Of a stretch of 64,000 nt of DNA, positions 18,016 to 26,381 are shown one piece after another (position 1 is the first letter of the stretch; each line of letters opens with the position of its first letter). Position numbers and translations under genes: made by a program. The notes under the pieces are model-generated. The model was not told where the DNA came from. It saw nothing but the letters and a program-made list of their open reading frames with translations, and made no database searches. Source of the stretch: Micromonospora_G sp044901685 (GTDB taxonomy: Bacteria; Actinomycetota; Actinomycetes; Mycobacteriales; Micromonosporaceae); the NCBI RefSeq assembly GCF_044901685.1, contig NZ_JBJDPS010000001.1:1426001-1490000 (forward strand), read 5' to 3'.

Positions 18016-19011
18016 TCAGTGGGGGATGTTGGCGACGCCGATGCGGCGGCGGAAGACCCAGTAGGTCCAGCTTTGGTAGGCGAGGACGACTGGGGTGAAG
18101 ACGAGGGCGACCCAGCTCATGATTTTGAGGGTGTAGGGGCTGGATGCGGCGTTGAGGATGGTGAGGGTGCCGGTGGGGTCGGTGGTGGAGGGCAGGACGT
18201 TCGGGTAGAGGGTGGCGAAGAGGGTGGCGATGGTGAGGCCGATGGTGGCGGCGGTGCCGGTGAAGGCCCAGCCTTCGCGGCGTACCCGGGTCGCGGCGAG
18301 GGCGCCGGTGAGGGTGAGGGTCGCGGTGGCGGCGAGGGCGATGGCGGTGGTGTTGTGGTGGAGGGTGAGGGTCCAGGTGAGCCAGGCGGTGGTGAGGGCG
18401 AGGGTGGCGGGGGTGGTGCGGGCGGCGAGTTGGCCGGCGCGGGTGCGGATGTCGCCGTTGGTTTTGAGGGCGAGGAAGACGGCGCCGTGGGTGAGGAAGA
18501 GGGCGGCGGTGGTGGCTCCGCCGAGGAGGGCGTAGGGGTTGAGCAGGTCGGTGAGGCCGCCGGTGTAGTCGTGGTTGTTGTCGAGGGGTACGCCTCGGAC
18601 GATGTTGGCGAAGACGATGCCCCAGCCGACGGCGGGGATGAGGGAGCCGATGGTGATGGCGGTGTCCCAGCGTTTTTTCCAGGTGGCGTCGGGGCGTTTG
18701 TGGCGGTATTCGAAGGCGACGCCTCGGGCGATGAGGGCGATGAGGATGAGGAGTAGGGGTAGGTAGAAGCCGGAGAAGAGGGTGGCGTACCACTCGGGGA
18801 AGGCGGCGAAGAGTGCTCCGGCGGCGGTGATGAGCCAGACTTCGTTGCCGTCCCAGACGGGGCCGATGGTGTTGATGAGGACGCGGCGTTCGCGGTCGTC
18901 GCGGCCGAGTACGGGTAGTAGTGCGCCGACGCCGAAGTCGAAGCCTTCGAGGATGAAGTAGCCGGTGAACAGGACGGCTATGAGCAGAAACCAGACGGTG
19001 GTGAGGTCCAC
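18016..19011 (-). CDS. cydB: Cytochrome bd ubiquinol/menaquinol oxidase subunit II
   Basis: The 331-aa membrane protein begins VDLTTVWFLLIAVLFTGYFI and has the CydB features GFDFGVGALLP, NTIGPVWDGNEVWLI and GAAGALFAAFPEWYA in the first helices. With CydA it forms the bd-type terminal oxidase that reduces O2 with quinol and supports growth at low oxygen or under nitrosative and cyanide stress. GTG 19011 has GGAG about seven bases upstream. It lies 14 bases after cydA. No cydDC transporter genes follow; their assembly function must be elsewhere. Confidence 0.95.
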   Translation of the reverse strand: MDLTTVWFLLIAVLFTGYFILEGFDFGVGALLPVLGRDDRERRVLINTIGPVWDGNEVWLITAAGALFAAFPEWYATLFSGFYLPLLLILIALIARGVAFEYRHKRPDATWKKRWDTAITIGSLIPAVGWGIVFANIVRGVPLDNNHDYTGGLTDLLNPYALLGGATTAALFLTHGAVFLALKTNGDIRTRAGQLAARTTPATLALTTAWLTWTLTLHHNTTAIALAATATLTLTGALAATRVRREGWAFTGTAATIGLTIATLFATLYPNVLPSTTDPTGTLTILNAASSPYTLKIMSWVALVFTPVVLAYQSWTYWVFRRRIGVANIPH

Positions 19012-19025
19012 TGTGGGCTCCGGGG

Positions 19026-20522
19026 TCAGTAGGCGAAGGCGAGGGGCCGGTCTTCGTCGGCGGTGTCGTCGTCGGGTTCGGGTGGTGGGGTGGTGTCGGG
19101 TAGTCCGGCGCGGGCGTAGCGGAGCAGGAGTCGGACTTCGATGACGGCGAGGGTGGCGTAGATGAGGGTGAAGGCGGTGAAGGAGGTGAGGACTTCGGTG
19201 AGGGAGACGCTGCGGGAGACGCCGTCGCGGGTGAGCATTTCGCCGAAGACGACCCAGGGTTGGCGGCCCATTTCGGTGAAGATCCAGCCGAAGCAGTTGG
19301 CGGCCAGGGGCAGGATGGGCATGACGATGGCGGCGCGTAGGAGCCAGCGTGAGGTGGGGGTGCGTTCTCGGCGGGTGGCCCAGAGGGCCCAGAGGGCGAT
19401 GGCGGCGGCGGTCATCCCGAAGGCGATCATGAAGCGGAAGCTCCAGTAGGTGACCGGGATGATCGGGGTGTAGCTGCCGGGGCCGTATTCGGAGACGTAC
19501 TGGGCTTGGAGGTCGTTGATGCCTTTGACTTCGCCGTGTGGGTCGCCGGTGCCGAGGAAGGAGAGCAGGTAGGGGATTTTGAGGGCGTAGAGTTCGCGGG
19601 TTCCGTCGAGGCTGCCGATGGTGAGTACGGAGAACGACGCGGGTTGTTCGGTGTGGTAGAGCCCTTCGGCGGCGGCCATTTTCATGGGCTGCACGTCGGT
19701 CATGATTTTGCCTTGGATGTCGCCGGTGATGAGGACGCCGACGGCTGCGACGAGGGTGACGACGGCGCCGAATTTGGCGGCGAACCGGAAGGCGCGGGTG
19801 TCGGTGTGGGTGCGTCCGGTGGTTGAGGTCGTGTCGGGCGTGGTGGGTTGGTCGGTGTCCGGTCGGTCTGCGGTCTGTTCGGCCGGCTGGTGGCGGTGGC
19901 GGATCAGGTGCCAGAGGGCGACCGAGACCATCAGGGAGCCGGCGACGAGGAAGCAGCCGGCGAGGGTGTGCGGGAAGGTGGCCAGGGTGACCTTGTTGGT
20001 GAGGACGGCGAAGATGTCGGTGAGTTCGGCGCGTCCGGTGTCGGGGTTGATTCGGTAGCCGACGGGGTGCTGCATCCAGGAGTTGGCGGCGAGGATGAAG
20101 TAGGCGCTGAGGGTGGAGCCGATCGCGGCGGCCCAGATGGTGGCGAGGTGGATGCGTCGGGGTAGTCGGTCCCAGCCGAAGATCCACAGGCCGAGGAAGG
20201 TGGATTCGAGGAAGAAGGCGAGCAGTGCCTCGATGGCCAGGGGGGCGCCGAAGACGTCGCCGACGAAGCGGGAGTAGTCGCTCCAGTTCATGCCGAACTG
20301 GAATTCCTGGACGATGCCGGTGACGACGCCCATGGCGAAGTTGATCAGGAAGAGTTTGCCGTAGAACTTGGTGAGTTTGAGGTAGCGCTCGTCGCCGGTG
20401 CGGTGCCAGAGGGTTTGCAGGATGGCGACGAGTAGTGAGAGTCCGATGGTGAGTGGTACGAAGAGGAAGTGGTAGACGGTGGTGACACCGAACTGCCAGC
20501 GGGCGACGTCCAAGGCGTCCAC
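19026..20522 (-). CDS. cydA: Cytochrome bd oxidase subunit I
   Basis: The 498-aa protein starts VDALDVARWQFGVTTVYHF, with His19 as the expected high-spin haem b/d ligand. It also has the EFQFGMNWSDYSRFVGDVFGAP Q-site region, ALLAFFLESTFLGLW (conserved Glu residues) and SWMQHPVGY. The Q-loop is short, as in Gram-positive enzymes, and a Thr/Pro/Asp-rich insertion (about 220-250) lies in a cytoplasmic or extracytoplasmic loop. GTG 20522 has a GGGGG ribosome-binding site. The promoter upstream overlaps a strong nested dyad. Confidence 0.95.
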   Translation of the reverse strand: MDALDVARWQFGVTTVYHFLFVPLTIGLSLLVAILQTLWHRTGDERYLKLTKFYGKLFLINFAMGVVTGIVQEFQFGMNWSDYSRFVGDVFGAPLAIEALLAFFLESTFLGLWIFGWDRLPRRIHLATIWAAAIGSTLSAYFILAANSWMQHPVGYRINPDTGRAELTDIFAVLTNKVTLATFPHTLAGCFLVAGSLMVSVALWHLIRHRHQPAEQTADRPDTDQPTTPDTTSTTGRTHTDTRAFRFAAKFGAVVTLVAAVGVLITGDIQGKIMTDVQPMKMAAAEGLYHTEQPASFSVLTIGSLDGTRELYALKIPYLLSFLGTGDPHGEVKGINDLQAQYVSEYGPGSYTPIIPVTYWSFRFMIAFGMTAAAIALWALWATRRERTPTSRWLLRAAIVMPILPLAANCFGWIFTEMGRQPWVVFGEMLTRDGVSRSVSLTEVLTSFTAFTLIYATLAVIEVRLLLRYARAGLPDTTPPPEPDDDTADEDRPLAFAY

Positions 20523-20538
20523 GGAAAACCCCCAGGTT

Positions 20539-20576
20539 CTACGACGGCCTGTAGTAAATACTACTGCTCGTCGTAG
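20539..20576 (-). promoter_or_regulatory. Nested operator over the cydAB promoter
   Basis: Two inverted repeats share one centre (20557.5): inner GTAGTA-AA-TACTAC (20551-20564) and outer CTACGACG (20539-20546) with CGTCGTAG (20569-20576). The likely cydA -10 on the minus strand (TAGTAT, 20563-20558) lies in the inner repeat. This should bind a dimer-of-dimers repressor. It does not match the Rex consensus I know. Confidence 0.75.
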
Positions 20577-20705
20577 ATGGGGGTCGGGTGGTGCCGGCGT
20601 GCGCTCGACCACACTCCCCCACCGCCTACCTGCGGCGGTACGGCACCGGCCGGACCCGTACGGCGCGGCGGCCCGGCCGGTCGACTGTGCAAAGATCGGC
20701 GGCTG

Positions 20706-21488
20706 ATGGAAGAGACCGCTACCGACGCCCGCTGGCGGGTGCCCCGGCTCTGGCGCCTGCTGCAACTCGTCGGCCGTGGCCTGGTCGGGCCGCTCGCCCG
20801 ACTGCGGGTCACCGGTGACGTGCCCGACGACCTGCGCCACGGGCCGCTGATCCTGGCCGCCAACCACATCAGCCCGTTCGACCCGGTCGTGCTGGTCGCC
20901 GCCTGCCAGGTACGCGGCATCGCGCCACGGATCATGGCCACCGGTGGCCTGTTCCGTGCCCCGCTCGTCGGTACGGTGATGCGGGCCAGCGGCCACATCC
21001 GGGTCGACCGGCGCGCCTCCGACGTCGCCCGGTCCCTGCGTACCGCCGTCGACGCGGTGGCGGACGGGTCGGTGGTGCTGCTCTACCCGGAGGGTCGGAT
21101 CGGGCTCGACCCGGGCATGTGGCCCGAACGGGGCAAGACCGGGGCGGCCCGGCTCGCCCTGGCCAGCGGTGCCGTGGTGGTGCCGGTGGCGCAGTGGGGC
21201 GCGCACGAGGTCCTGCCGTACGCGGCGCCGAGGGGGCTCGGGCGGGCCGTGGGGCGGGCACTGGTCCGCCGGCCGGTGATCCGGGTGCATTTCGGCGCAC
21301 CGGTCGACCTGTCCGGGCTCGACCCGGACGTACCCGGGGGTGCCCGGCGGGCCACCGCCCGGATCATCGACGCGCTCACCGCCAACCTGGCGCCGTTGCG
21401 GCCGGACGAACCGGACCTGCCGCGTTTCCGTGACCCGACCCGGCCGAGCGACCCGAGCCGGTCACACCGCCGTACCGACCCGGCCTGA
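20706..21488 (+). CDS. Lysophospholipid acyltransferase (PlsC-like)
   Basis: The 260-aa protein has the acyltransferase motifs in order: NHISPFDPV (H-x4-D, catalytic), a GxIRVDR block around ASGHIRVDRRAS, YPEGRIG and VVPVAQWG. Such enzymes acylate lysophosphatidic acid or related acceptors at the inner membrane face. The final 40 residues are Arg/Asp/Pro-rich and probably disordered. A candidate -10 (AAAGAT) lies nine bases before ATG 20706. It is divergent from cydA and shares the operator-bearing region. Confidence 0.9.
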   Translation: MEETATDARWRVPRLWRLLQLVGRGLVGPLARLRVTGDVPDDLRHGPLILAANHISPFDPVVLVAACQVRGIAPRIMATGGLFRAPLVGTVMRASGHIRVDRRASDVARSLRTAVDAVADGSVVLLYPEGRIGLDPGMWPERGKTGAARLALASGAVVVPVAQWGAHEVLPYAAPRGLGRAVGRALVRRPVIRVHFGAPVDLSGLDPDVPGGARRATARIIDALTANLAPLRPDEPDLPRFRDPTRPSDPSRSHRRTDPA

Positions 21489-21503
21489 GGGGTCCGCCGG
21501 CGC

Positions 21504-22040
21504 CTACTGCGGGCGGCGTTGGCGCAGGTAGGCCAGGACCGCCTCGCGGGTGGTCCGTACGCCGAGTGCCTCCCGGGCCTGGGCGATCCGCCGGTTCGCG
21601 GTCCGCAGCGACAGGAACTCGGCCGCCGCGGCGGCGGCGATCGTCTCGCCGTTGGCCAGCCGTTCCAGTAACGCCCGCTGCTCGGGGACGAGTTGCGGGG
21701 CCGCCGTGGCGCCGGACGGGTCCGGCCCGGTGCCCGGGTCGCGGTGGACCGGTCCCAGCCGGCCGAGGTCGGCCACGAGCGCCCGGCCGACGTGACCGGC
21801 CGGGTCGACGATCGCCACCACGCCGGCACCCCGGGCGGCGGCGAGCAGCACCAGCCGGACCGTTTCCAGGTCCGGCACCCGGCCGAAGAGCAGCAGCCGG
21901 GTCGAGGTGACGTCCCACCCGCCGTCGGGCAGCGCGAACCCGTCGCGGGTCGACCACCCCTGCCGGGCCAGCCGGCGCAGGATGACGGTGGCGTCGGTGC
22001 CGGTGGCGACCACGTACCGGGGTGGGTCGGGCGGGGTCAC
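21504..22040 (-). CDS. Small LuxR-type helix-turn-helix regulator
   Basis: The 178-aa protein has an N-terminal receiver-like alpha/beta region of about 110 residues without clear phospho-acceptor motifs. A C-terminal LuxR-type HTH follows (LVPEQRALLERLANGET, then AAAAEFLSLRTANRRIAQAREALGVRTTREAV). Its GTG start overlaps the stop of the upstream LAL regulator (GTGA), so the two are translationally coupled and likely work together. Confidence 0.8.
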   Translation of the reverse strand: MTPPDPPRYVVATGTDATVILRRLARQGWSTRDGFALPDGGWDVTSTRLLLFGRVPDLETVRLVLLAAARGAGVVAIVDPAGHVGRALVADLGRLGPVHRDPGTGPDPSGATAAPQLVPEQRALLERLANGETIAAAAAAEFLSLRTANRRIAQAREALGVRTTREAVLAYLRQRRPQ

Positions 22041-24610
22041 CGGCCGGGCTCCCGGGTGGCCACGGCCGGGGTGGCCCCGGTGGGCGCGGCGGCGCGCGGC
22101 GCCGGCACCCCGGCGAGGACCAGCGCCGCCGCCTCGGTACGGGTCCGGGCGCCGAGCTTGCGCATCCCGGACCGGATGTGCGTCTCCACGGTCTCGCCGG
22201 ACACACCGAGTTGGCCGGCGATGCGCCGGGACGGCTCACCGGCGGCGACCAGCCGCAGCACGTCGTGTTCCCGGTCGCTGAGGGCGGTGCCGGCGCGGGG
22301 GCCGCGCTGGTCGCGGCGGACCGCGTGCCGGCGCAGTGCCCGCCGGGTCCGACCGAGCAGGACCACCAGGCCGGCGTCGGCGGCCAACCGTTCGGCGGTC
22401 AGCAGCGCCGGCACCGCCCGGGGCGAGTCGTGCTCGTGCAGCCCGTGCGCGAGCAGGCAGCGGACCTCCTCACGGACGACCGTCAGGTCGTGCCAGGCGG
22501 TGGCGGCGACGGTGAAACCGGTCGGGTCGTGGGTGGCGTTGTCCCAGGCGGCGAGGGAGAGCCGCACCGCGGCCGGTGCGGTGGCCGGGATCGTCGCGGT
22601 CGGGGCCCTCGGGGCGGGAGCGGCGGTAGCCGTGGTCGGCGCGGCGAGGTCGTGTCCTGCCCACCGGGCGGTGATCCGGGACAGTCCGTCGAGCAGCGAA
22701 CCGGCCGGCACCGGACCGCTGGGGGTGGTCGCGCGTTCCGGTTGCCCGTCGAGCCAGGCCGCCTCCCGGGTCACCCAGTCGAGCACCCCGCCCGGTGGTG
22801 CGGGCACAGCCGCCAGCCGCGCCCGGGCCGGGGCGAGCAGCCCGCCGTCGGCCTCGACCAGGCTCGTCGCCGCCACCGCGTACGCGCGGGCGGGTGGTGG
22901 CAGGGTCCGGTCGGTCAGGTCGCCGGCCCGGCGCAGCACCTCGTCGGTGACCTGACCGGTGGCGCCGGACAGGGCGGCGCACCACAGCGAGGCGCCCACG
23001 AAGCGGGTCTGCCAACTGTAGGCGAGGTCATCGGCGCAGACCTGGGCGAACTCGGTCGCGGCCCGGGTCGCCTCGGCCAGGCGGGCGTCGGCGATCAGGG
23101 TCTCGACCAGCAGCCAGGCGCTCCACCGGGCGGTCAGCGGGTCGCCGGGGTCGGCGGCGGCGGTCCGCAGCGACGGTTCCCAGCCGGGCTGGCGGGTGGC
23201 GGCGCGCACGGCCGCGTACGCCGCCCGCAGCCCGGTGTGCTCGGGTGTGCTGCCGTGCCGGGCGACGACGCCGACCAGTGCGGCGGACGCGGGTCCGGGG
23301 CCGTCGGCGAGCGCGGCCAGTAGCAGCACCCGGTCGCGGGCGGCGACCAGGTGGGCGGCGGCGGAGTCGGGCACCGGGGCGACCGCCGTCCGGGCCCCGG
23401 GCAGGTCGCCGAGTTGGACCAGGGCCTCGGCGCGCAGCACCGAGGCGGCCACCCCGAGCGGGGCGGTGGTGGTCAGGACCCGCACCGCCGCCCGGGGGCG
23501 GCCGGCGGCGATCGCGGCGCGGGCGGCGGCGACCCGGGTCGCCGGTGCCGGGTCCGTGCCGGGCAGGTCGCAGGCGTACAGCAGCAGGTCGGCCCGGGTG
23601 CCGACGGTGTCGGCGTTGTCGGCGGCGGTGACCGCGACCGCGTACGCGGTGTCGGGGTGCCCGGCGGCGGCCAGGTGCCGGGCCGCCTCGGCGGGCGGGA
23701 CCAGCGCGGCCAGCCGTTCGTGCAGTGCCCGCCGCCCGTCCGGGTCGAGCATCCCGGCGGCGACCTCGGCCAGGTACGGCGACGTCGGGGCGAGGGTGCC
23801 GGCGCCGGTGTCGTGGACCAGCCCGGCGGTGCTGAGTTCGTCGGCGCCCGCCCCGAGCAGTGCGACGGTCGCCGGGCGGCCGAGCAGGCCCAGGGCGGCC
23901 AGGGCGGTGCGCGCCGGGCGGGTCAGGTCGGCCAGGGCGGTCGCGACGACGTACCCGATCTGGTCGGCGTCGGTGGTGCCGGTGGGGTGGTCGGTGGCGT
24001 GCCGGGCCAGGACGGTGACCGCCAGCGGTGTCCCGCCGGAGCGGCGGACCACGTCGGTGACGGTGGCCGGGTCGAGCCCGGGTGCGGTGGCGCGGGCCAC
24101 CGCGGCCGCCGTGTCCGGGTCCAGCGGCGGTACGGCCAACCAGCCGGCCGCCACGGCGCGCAGCTCCGCGACCGCCGTGGCCGGCAGCCGGTGCGGGGTA
24201 CGCAACGCCACCGCCACCCGGCAGTGCCGGGCCAGCGGGACCAGGGCGGCGAGGGTGGCCGGGTCCGCCCACTGCAGATCGTCGAGGAGCAGCAGTCCGG
24301 TGCGGACCCGGGACCGGACCGCCTCGGCGAGCAACGCCGGGTCGTCGGTCGGCAACCGGATCCGCAGTGCGTGACTGAGCGCGAACCCCGGCACCGTGAC
24401 CAGGGTGGCCAGCCCGTTGCCGGTGAAGACGGGGCCGTGGAAGGTGTCGCCGAGCCGGCGCAGGACGGTGCTGCGGCCGATGCCCGGGCCGCCGTGGACG
24501 ACGACGAGGCCGGGTGTGGTCAGCAGCGTGCCCGCGTGGGCGACGAGGGCGCGCGTGGACGCGTCGACCGGGACGTGTCCGTCGAGGTCACCGCCGGGTG
24601 CGTGCCGCAC
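22037..24610 (-). CDS. LAL-family (large ATP-binding LuxR) transcriptional regulator
   Basis: The 857-aa protein has an N-terminal P-loop (VHGGPGIGRSTVL, about residues 38-50), a Walker B LLLLDDLQWADP near residue 120, a long helical TPR-like middle and a C-terminal LuxR HTH (TALSDREHDVLRLVAAGEPS). This is the MalT/LAL architecture common in actinomycete secondary metabolism and sugar regulation. The GTG start at 24610 has GGGAGGA four bases upstream; the long open frame further upstream is on the antisense strand of the GTPase gene and is not coding. It overlaps the next regulator by four bases. Confidence 0.9.
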   Translation of the reverse strand: MRHAPGGDLDGHVPVDASTRALVAHAGTLLTTPGLVVVHGGPGIGRSTVLRRLGDTFHGPVFTGNGLATLVTVPGFALSHALRIRLPTDDPALLAEAVRSRVRTGLLLLDDLQWADPATLAALVPLARHCRVAVALRTPHRLPATAVAELRAVAAGWLAVPPLDPDTAAAVARATAPGLDPATVTDVVRRSGGTPLAVTVLARHATDHPTGTTDADQIGYVVATALADLTRPARTALAALGLLGRPATVALLGAGADELSTAGLVHDTGAGTLAPTSPYLAEVAAGMLDPDGRRALHERLAALVPPAEAARHLAAAGHPDTAYAVAVTAADNADTVGTRADLLLYACDLPGTDPAPATRVAAARAAIAAGRPRAAVRVLTTTAPLGVAASVLRAEALVQLGDLPGARTAVAPVPDSAAAHLVAARDRVLLLAALADGPGPASAALVGVVARHGSTPEHTGLRAAYAAVRAATRQPGWEPSLRTAAADPGDPLTARWSAWLLVETLIADARLAEATRAATEFAQVCADDLAYSWQTRFVGASLWCAALSGATGQVTDEVLRRAGDLTDRTLPPPARAYAVAATSLVEADGGLLAPARARLAAVPAPPGGVLDWVTREAAWLDGQPERATTPSGPVPAGSLLDGLSRITARWAGHDLAAPTTATAAPAPRAPTATIPATAPAAVRLSLAAWDNATHDPTGFTVAATAWHDLTVVREEVRCLLAHGLHEHDSPRAVPALLTAERLAADAGLVVLLGRTRRALRRHAVRRDQRGPRAGTALSDREHDVLRLVAAGEPSRRIAGQLGVSGETVETHIRSGMRKLGARTRTEAAALVLAGVPAPRAAAPTGATPAVATREPGR

Positions 24611-24755
24611 TGGTCCTCCCGGGAGGGCTTCGCGGCCACCACCGGGCGGGGCGGTGGCACGAACATGGGATCCTGCGCCGGCAGGATATTCGTAGTGTGA
24701 GGCCCGGCAGGAGCGCCCCGCCCCGCCGCCTCGAGTCGGAGGGACGTCCAACGAT

Positions 24756-24812
24756 ATGAGCGAGCAAGACCGCCGTGACCATGCCATTGTCGCCGACCGT
24801 ACCGCCGGCTGA
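24756..24812 (+). CDS. Possible 18-codon uORF, or a broken N-terminus of the GTPase
   Basis: ATG 24756 is preceded by GGAGGGA and opens MSEQDRRDHAIVADRTAG, ending at TGA 24810-24812. It is in the same frame as the dynamin-like gene that starts at GTG 24819. Either this is a short leader peptide coupled to the GTPase, or the TGA truncates a longer natural N-terminus. The sequence alone does not decide. Confidence 0.35.
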   Translation: MSEQDRRDHAIVADRTAG

Positions 24813-24818
24813 CGAGTC

Positions 24819-26381
24819 GTGGGGTCAGGTCCGCTCGGTGCCCGGGTCGCCGCGCTTTGCGACGAGGTGGGGCCCAGGCTCGGTGTTTCGTTGCAGGGAC
24901 AGGTGTTCGGCGTACGTCGCCGGCTCGACGAGCCGCTGCGGGTGGCGATCGCCGGGCGACTCAAAGCCGGAAAGTCGACACTTGTCAACGCTCTGATCGG
25001 CCGGCGGGTGGCGCCGACCGAGGTCGGTGAGTGCACCCGGGTGGTGACCCAGTTCCGGTACGGCACCACCGACCGGGTCGACGTGGTTCGCCGCGACGGC
25101 AGCCGGCTCAGTCTGCCGCTGGACGAGACCGGGATGATCCCGTCCCGGCTCGGGGTGCCCCGGGCCGGGATCGCGTTTGTCGACGTGACCCTGACCAGTG
25201 ACCATCTGCGGGATCTGACCGTGGTGGACACCCCGGGGTTGGGTTCGACGAACACGTCGGTCAGTGCCGGCGCCACCCGGTTCCTGCACGGTGCCCCGGC
25301 GGCGCCGTTCGACGACGACATCGACGACGACTCGGTCGGCGCGGTCTCCGGTGCCGAGGCGATCGTGTACGTGTTCACCCAGGCGGTCCGGGACGACGAC
25401 GTGGAGGCGCTGGGCGCGTTCCGGTCGGTGTCGGCGCGGCTGGCCAGCAACCCGATCAACTCTCTGGGCCTGTTCAACAAGGTCGACAAGCTGGTGCACG
25501 GCACCTCGGACCCGTGGCCGGTCGCCGGGCCGCTCGCCACCGAGCAGGCGGGTGTGCTGCGCCGGGTGGTGTCGGACGTGGTGCCGGTGGTCGGGCTGCT
25601 GGCCGAGACGACCGAGGCCGGGCGGCTCACCGCCGCCGACTGCGAGGCGCTGCGTACGCTGTCGCGGCTGCCCGCCGCCGAACGGCTGATCCTGCTCGCC
25701 TCGGTCGACCTGTTCGTCGGCCGCGACTGTGCGGTGCCGAGGGCGCAGCGGGAACGGCTGCTGCGGCTGTTGGACCTGTACGGGATCGGGTTCGCCCTGG
25801 CGCAGTTCGCCGCCGCCCCGCAACTGGCCAGCGGTGACCTGGTCCGGACCCTGTTCCAGGCGTCCGGGTTCCCCCGGCTGCGGCACACCCTGGACCAGGC
25901 GTTCCGGTGGCGTACCGACGCGATCAAGGCCGGGTGGGCGTTGTCGGCGTTGGAGAAGATCGCCGGTCACGCCACCGCCCCCGCCGACCGGGAGCTGTTG
26001 CGCGACGCGATCGAACGGGTCCTGCAACAACCGGAGTACCACCGGCTGCGGCTGCTGGAGGTGGCCCAGCTCGTCGGGACCGGCACGGTCGAGCTGCCCG
26101 AACCGATGGAGCAGGAGTTGTCCCGGCTGGCGCTGGCCACCGATCCGCAGTGGATCCTCGGCCGCCCCGGCGCCGGGGCGGCGGAGTTGGTCGAGGCGGC
26201 GTTGTCGGCGGCGAACCGGTGGCGGGTGTACGCCGTCGCCGGTGCCGGCCCGGCCCAGTCGCGGGTGGCACTGGTGGCACACCGTGGCTTCTATCTACTC
26301 TCACAGCAGATCCGCGCCGGCATCCGACCCGAGTCGGTGCCGCCGACGGCCGGACCCGGGTACGGAGGGCAGGTGCGGTGA
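24819..26381 (+). CDS. Dynamin-like GTPase, first of pair
   Basis: The 520-aa protein has a dynamin-type GTPase: G1 GRLKAGKST (46-54), G2 threonine in GECTRVVTQ, G3 VDTPGLGS and G4 FNKVD. A helical C-terminal half follows with no obvious membrane helix. It corresponds by size and order to the smaller member of actinobacterial pairs such as IniC/IniA or DynA/DynB, which remodel or stabilise membranes at septa or under envelope stress. The stop overlaps the next start (GTGA), so the two GTPases are made together. The start is uncertain: GTG 24819 has no good ribosome-binding site, and an in-frame TGA lies nine bases upstream. Confidence 0.87.
   Translation: MGSGPLGARVAALCDEVGPRLGVSLQGQVFGVRRRLDEPLRVAIAGRLKAGKSTLVNALIGRRVAPTEVGECTRVVTQFRYGTTDRVDVVRRDGSRLSLPLDETGMIPSRLGVPRAGIAFVDVTLTSDHLRDLTVVDTPGLGSTNTSVSAGATRFLHGAPAAPFDDDIDDDSVGAVSGAEAIVYVFTQAVRDDDVEALGAFRSVSARLASNPINSLGLFNKVDKLVHGTSDPWPVAGPLATEQAGVLRRVVSDVVPVVGLLAETTEAGRLTAADCEALRTLSRLPAAERLILLASVDLFVGRDCAVPRAQRERLLRLLDLYGIGFALAQFAAAPQLASGDLVRTLFQASGFPRLRHTLDQAFRWRTDAIKAGWALSALEKIAGHATAPADRELLRDAIERVLQQPEYHRLRLLEVAQLVGTGTVELPEPMEQELSRLALATDPQWILGRPGAGAAELVEAALSAANRWRVYAVAGAGPAQSRVALVAHRGFYLLSQQIRAGIRPESVPPTAGPGYGGQVR

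Noticed and set aside
20551..20564. cydA dyad as a Rex or BlaI site
   Set aside because: Half-sites do not fit the Rex TTGTGAA pattern or the TACA-TGTA order of BlaI-type sites that I know.
24610..25927. Upstream extension of the LAL gene antisense to the GTPase
   Set aside because: Low-complexity Ser/Arg-rich translation; GTG 24610 has a strong ribosome-binding site and starts the recognisable P-loop region.
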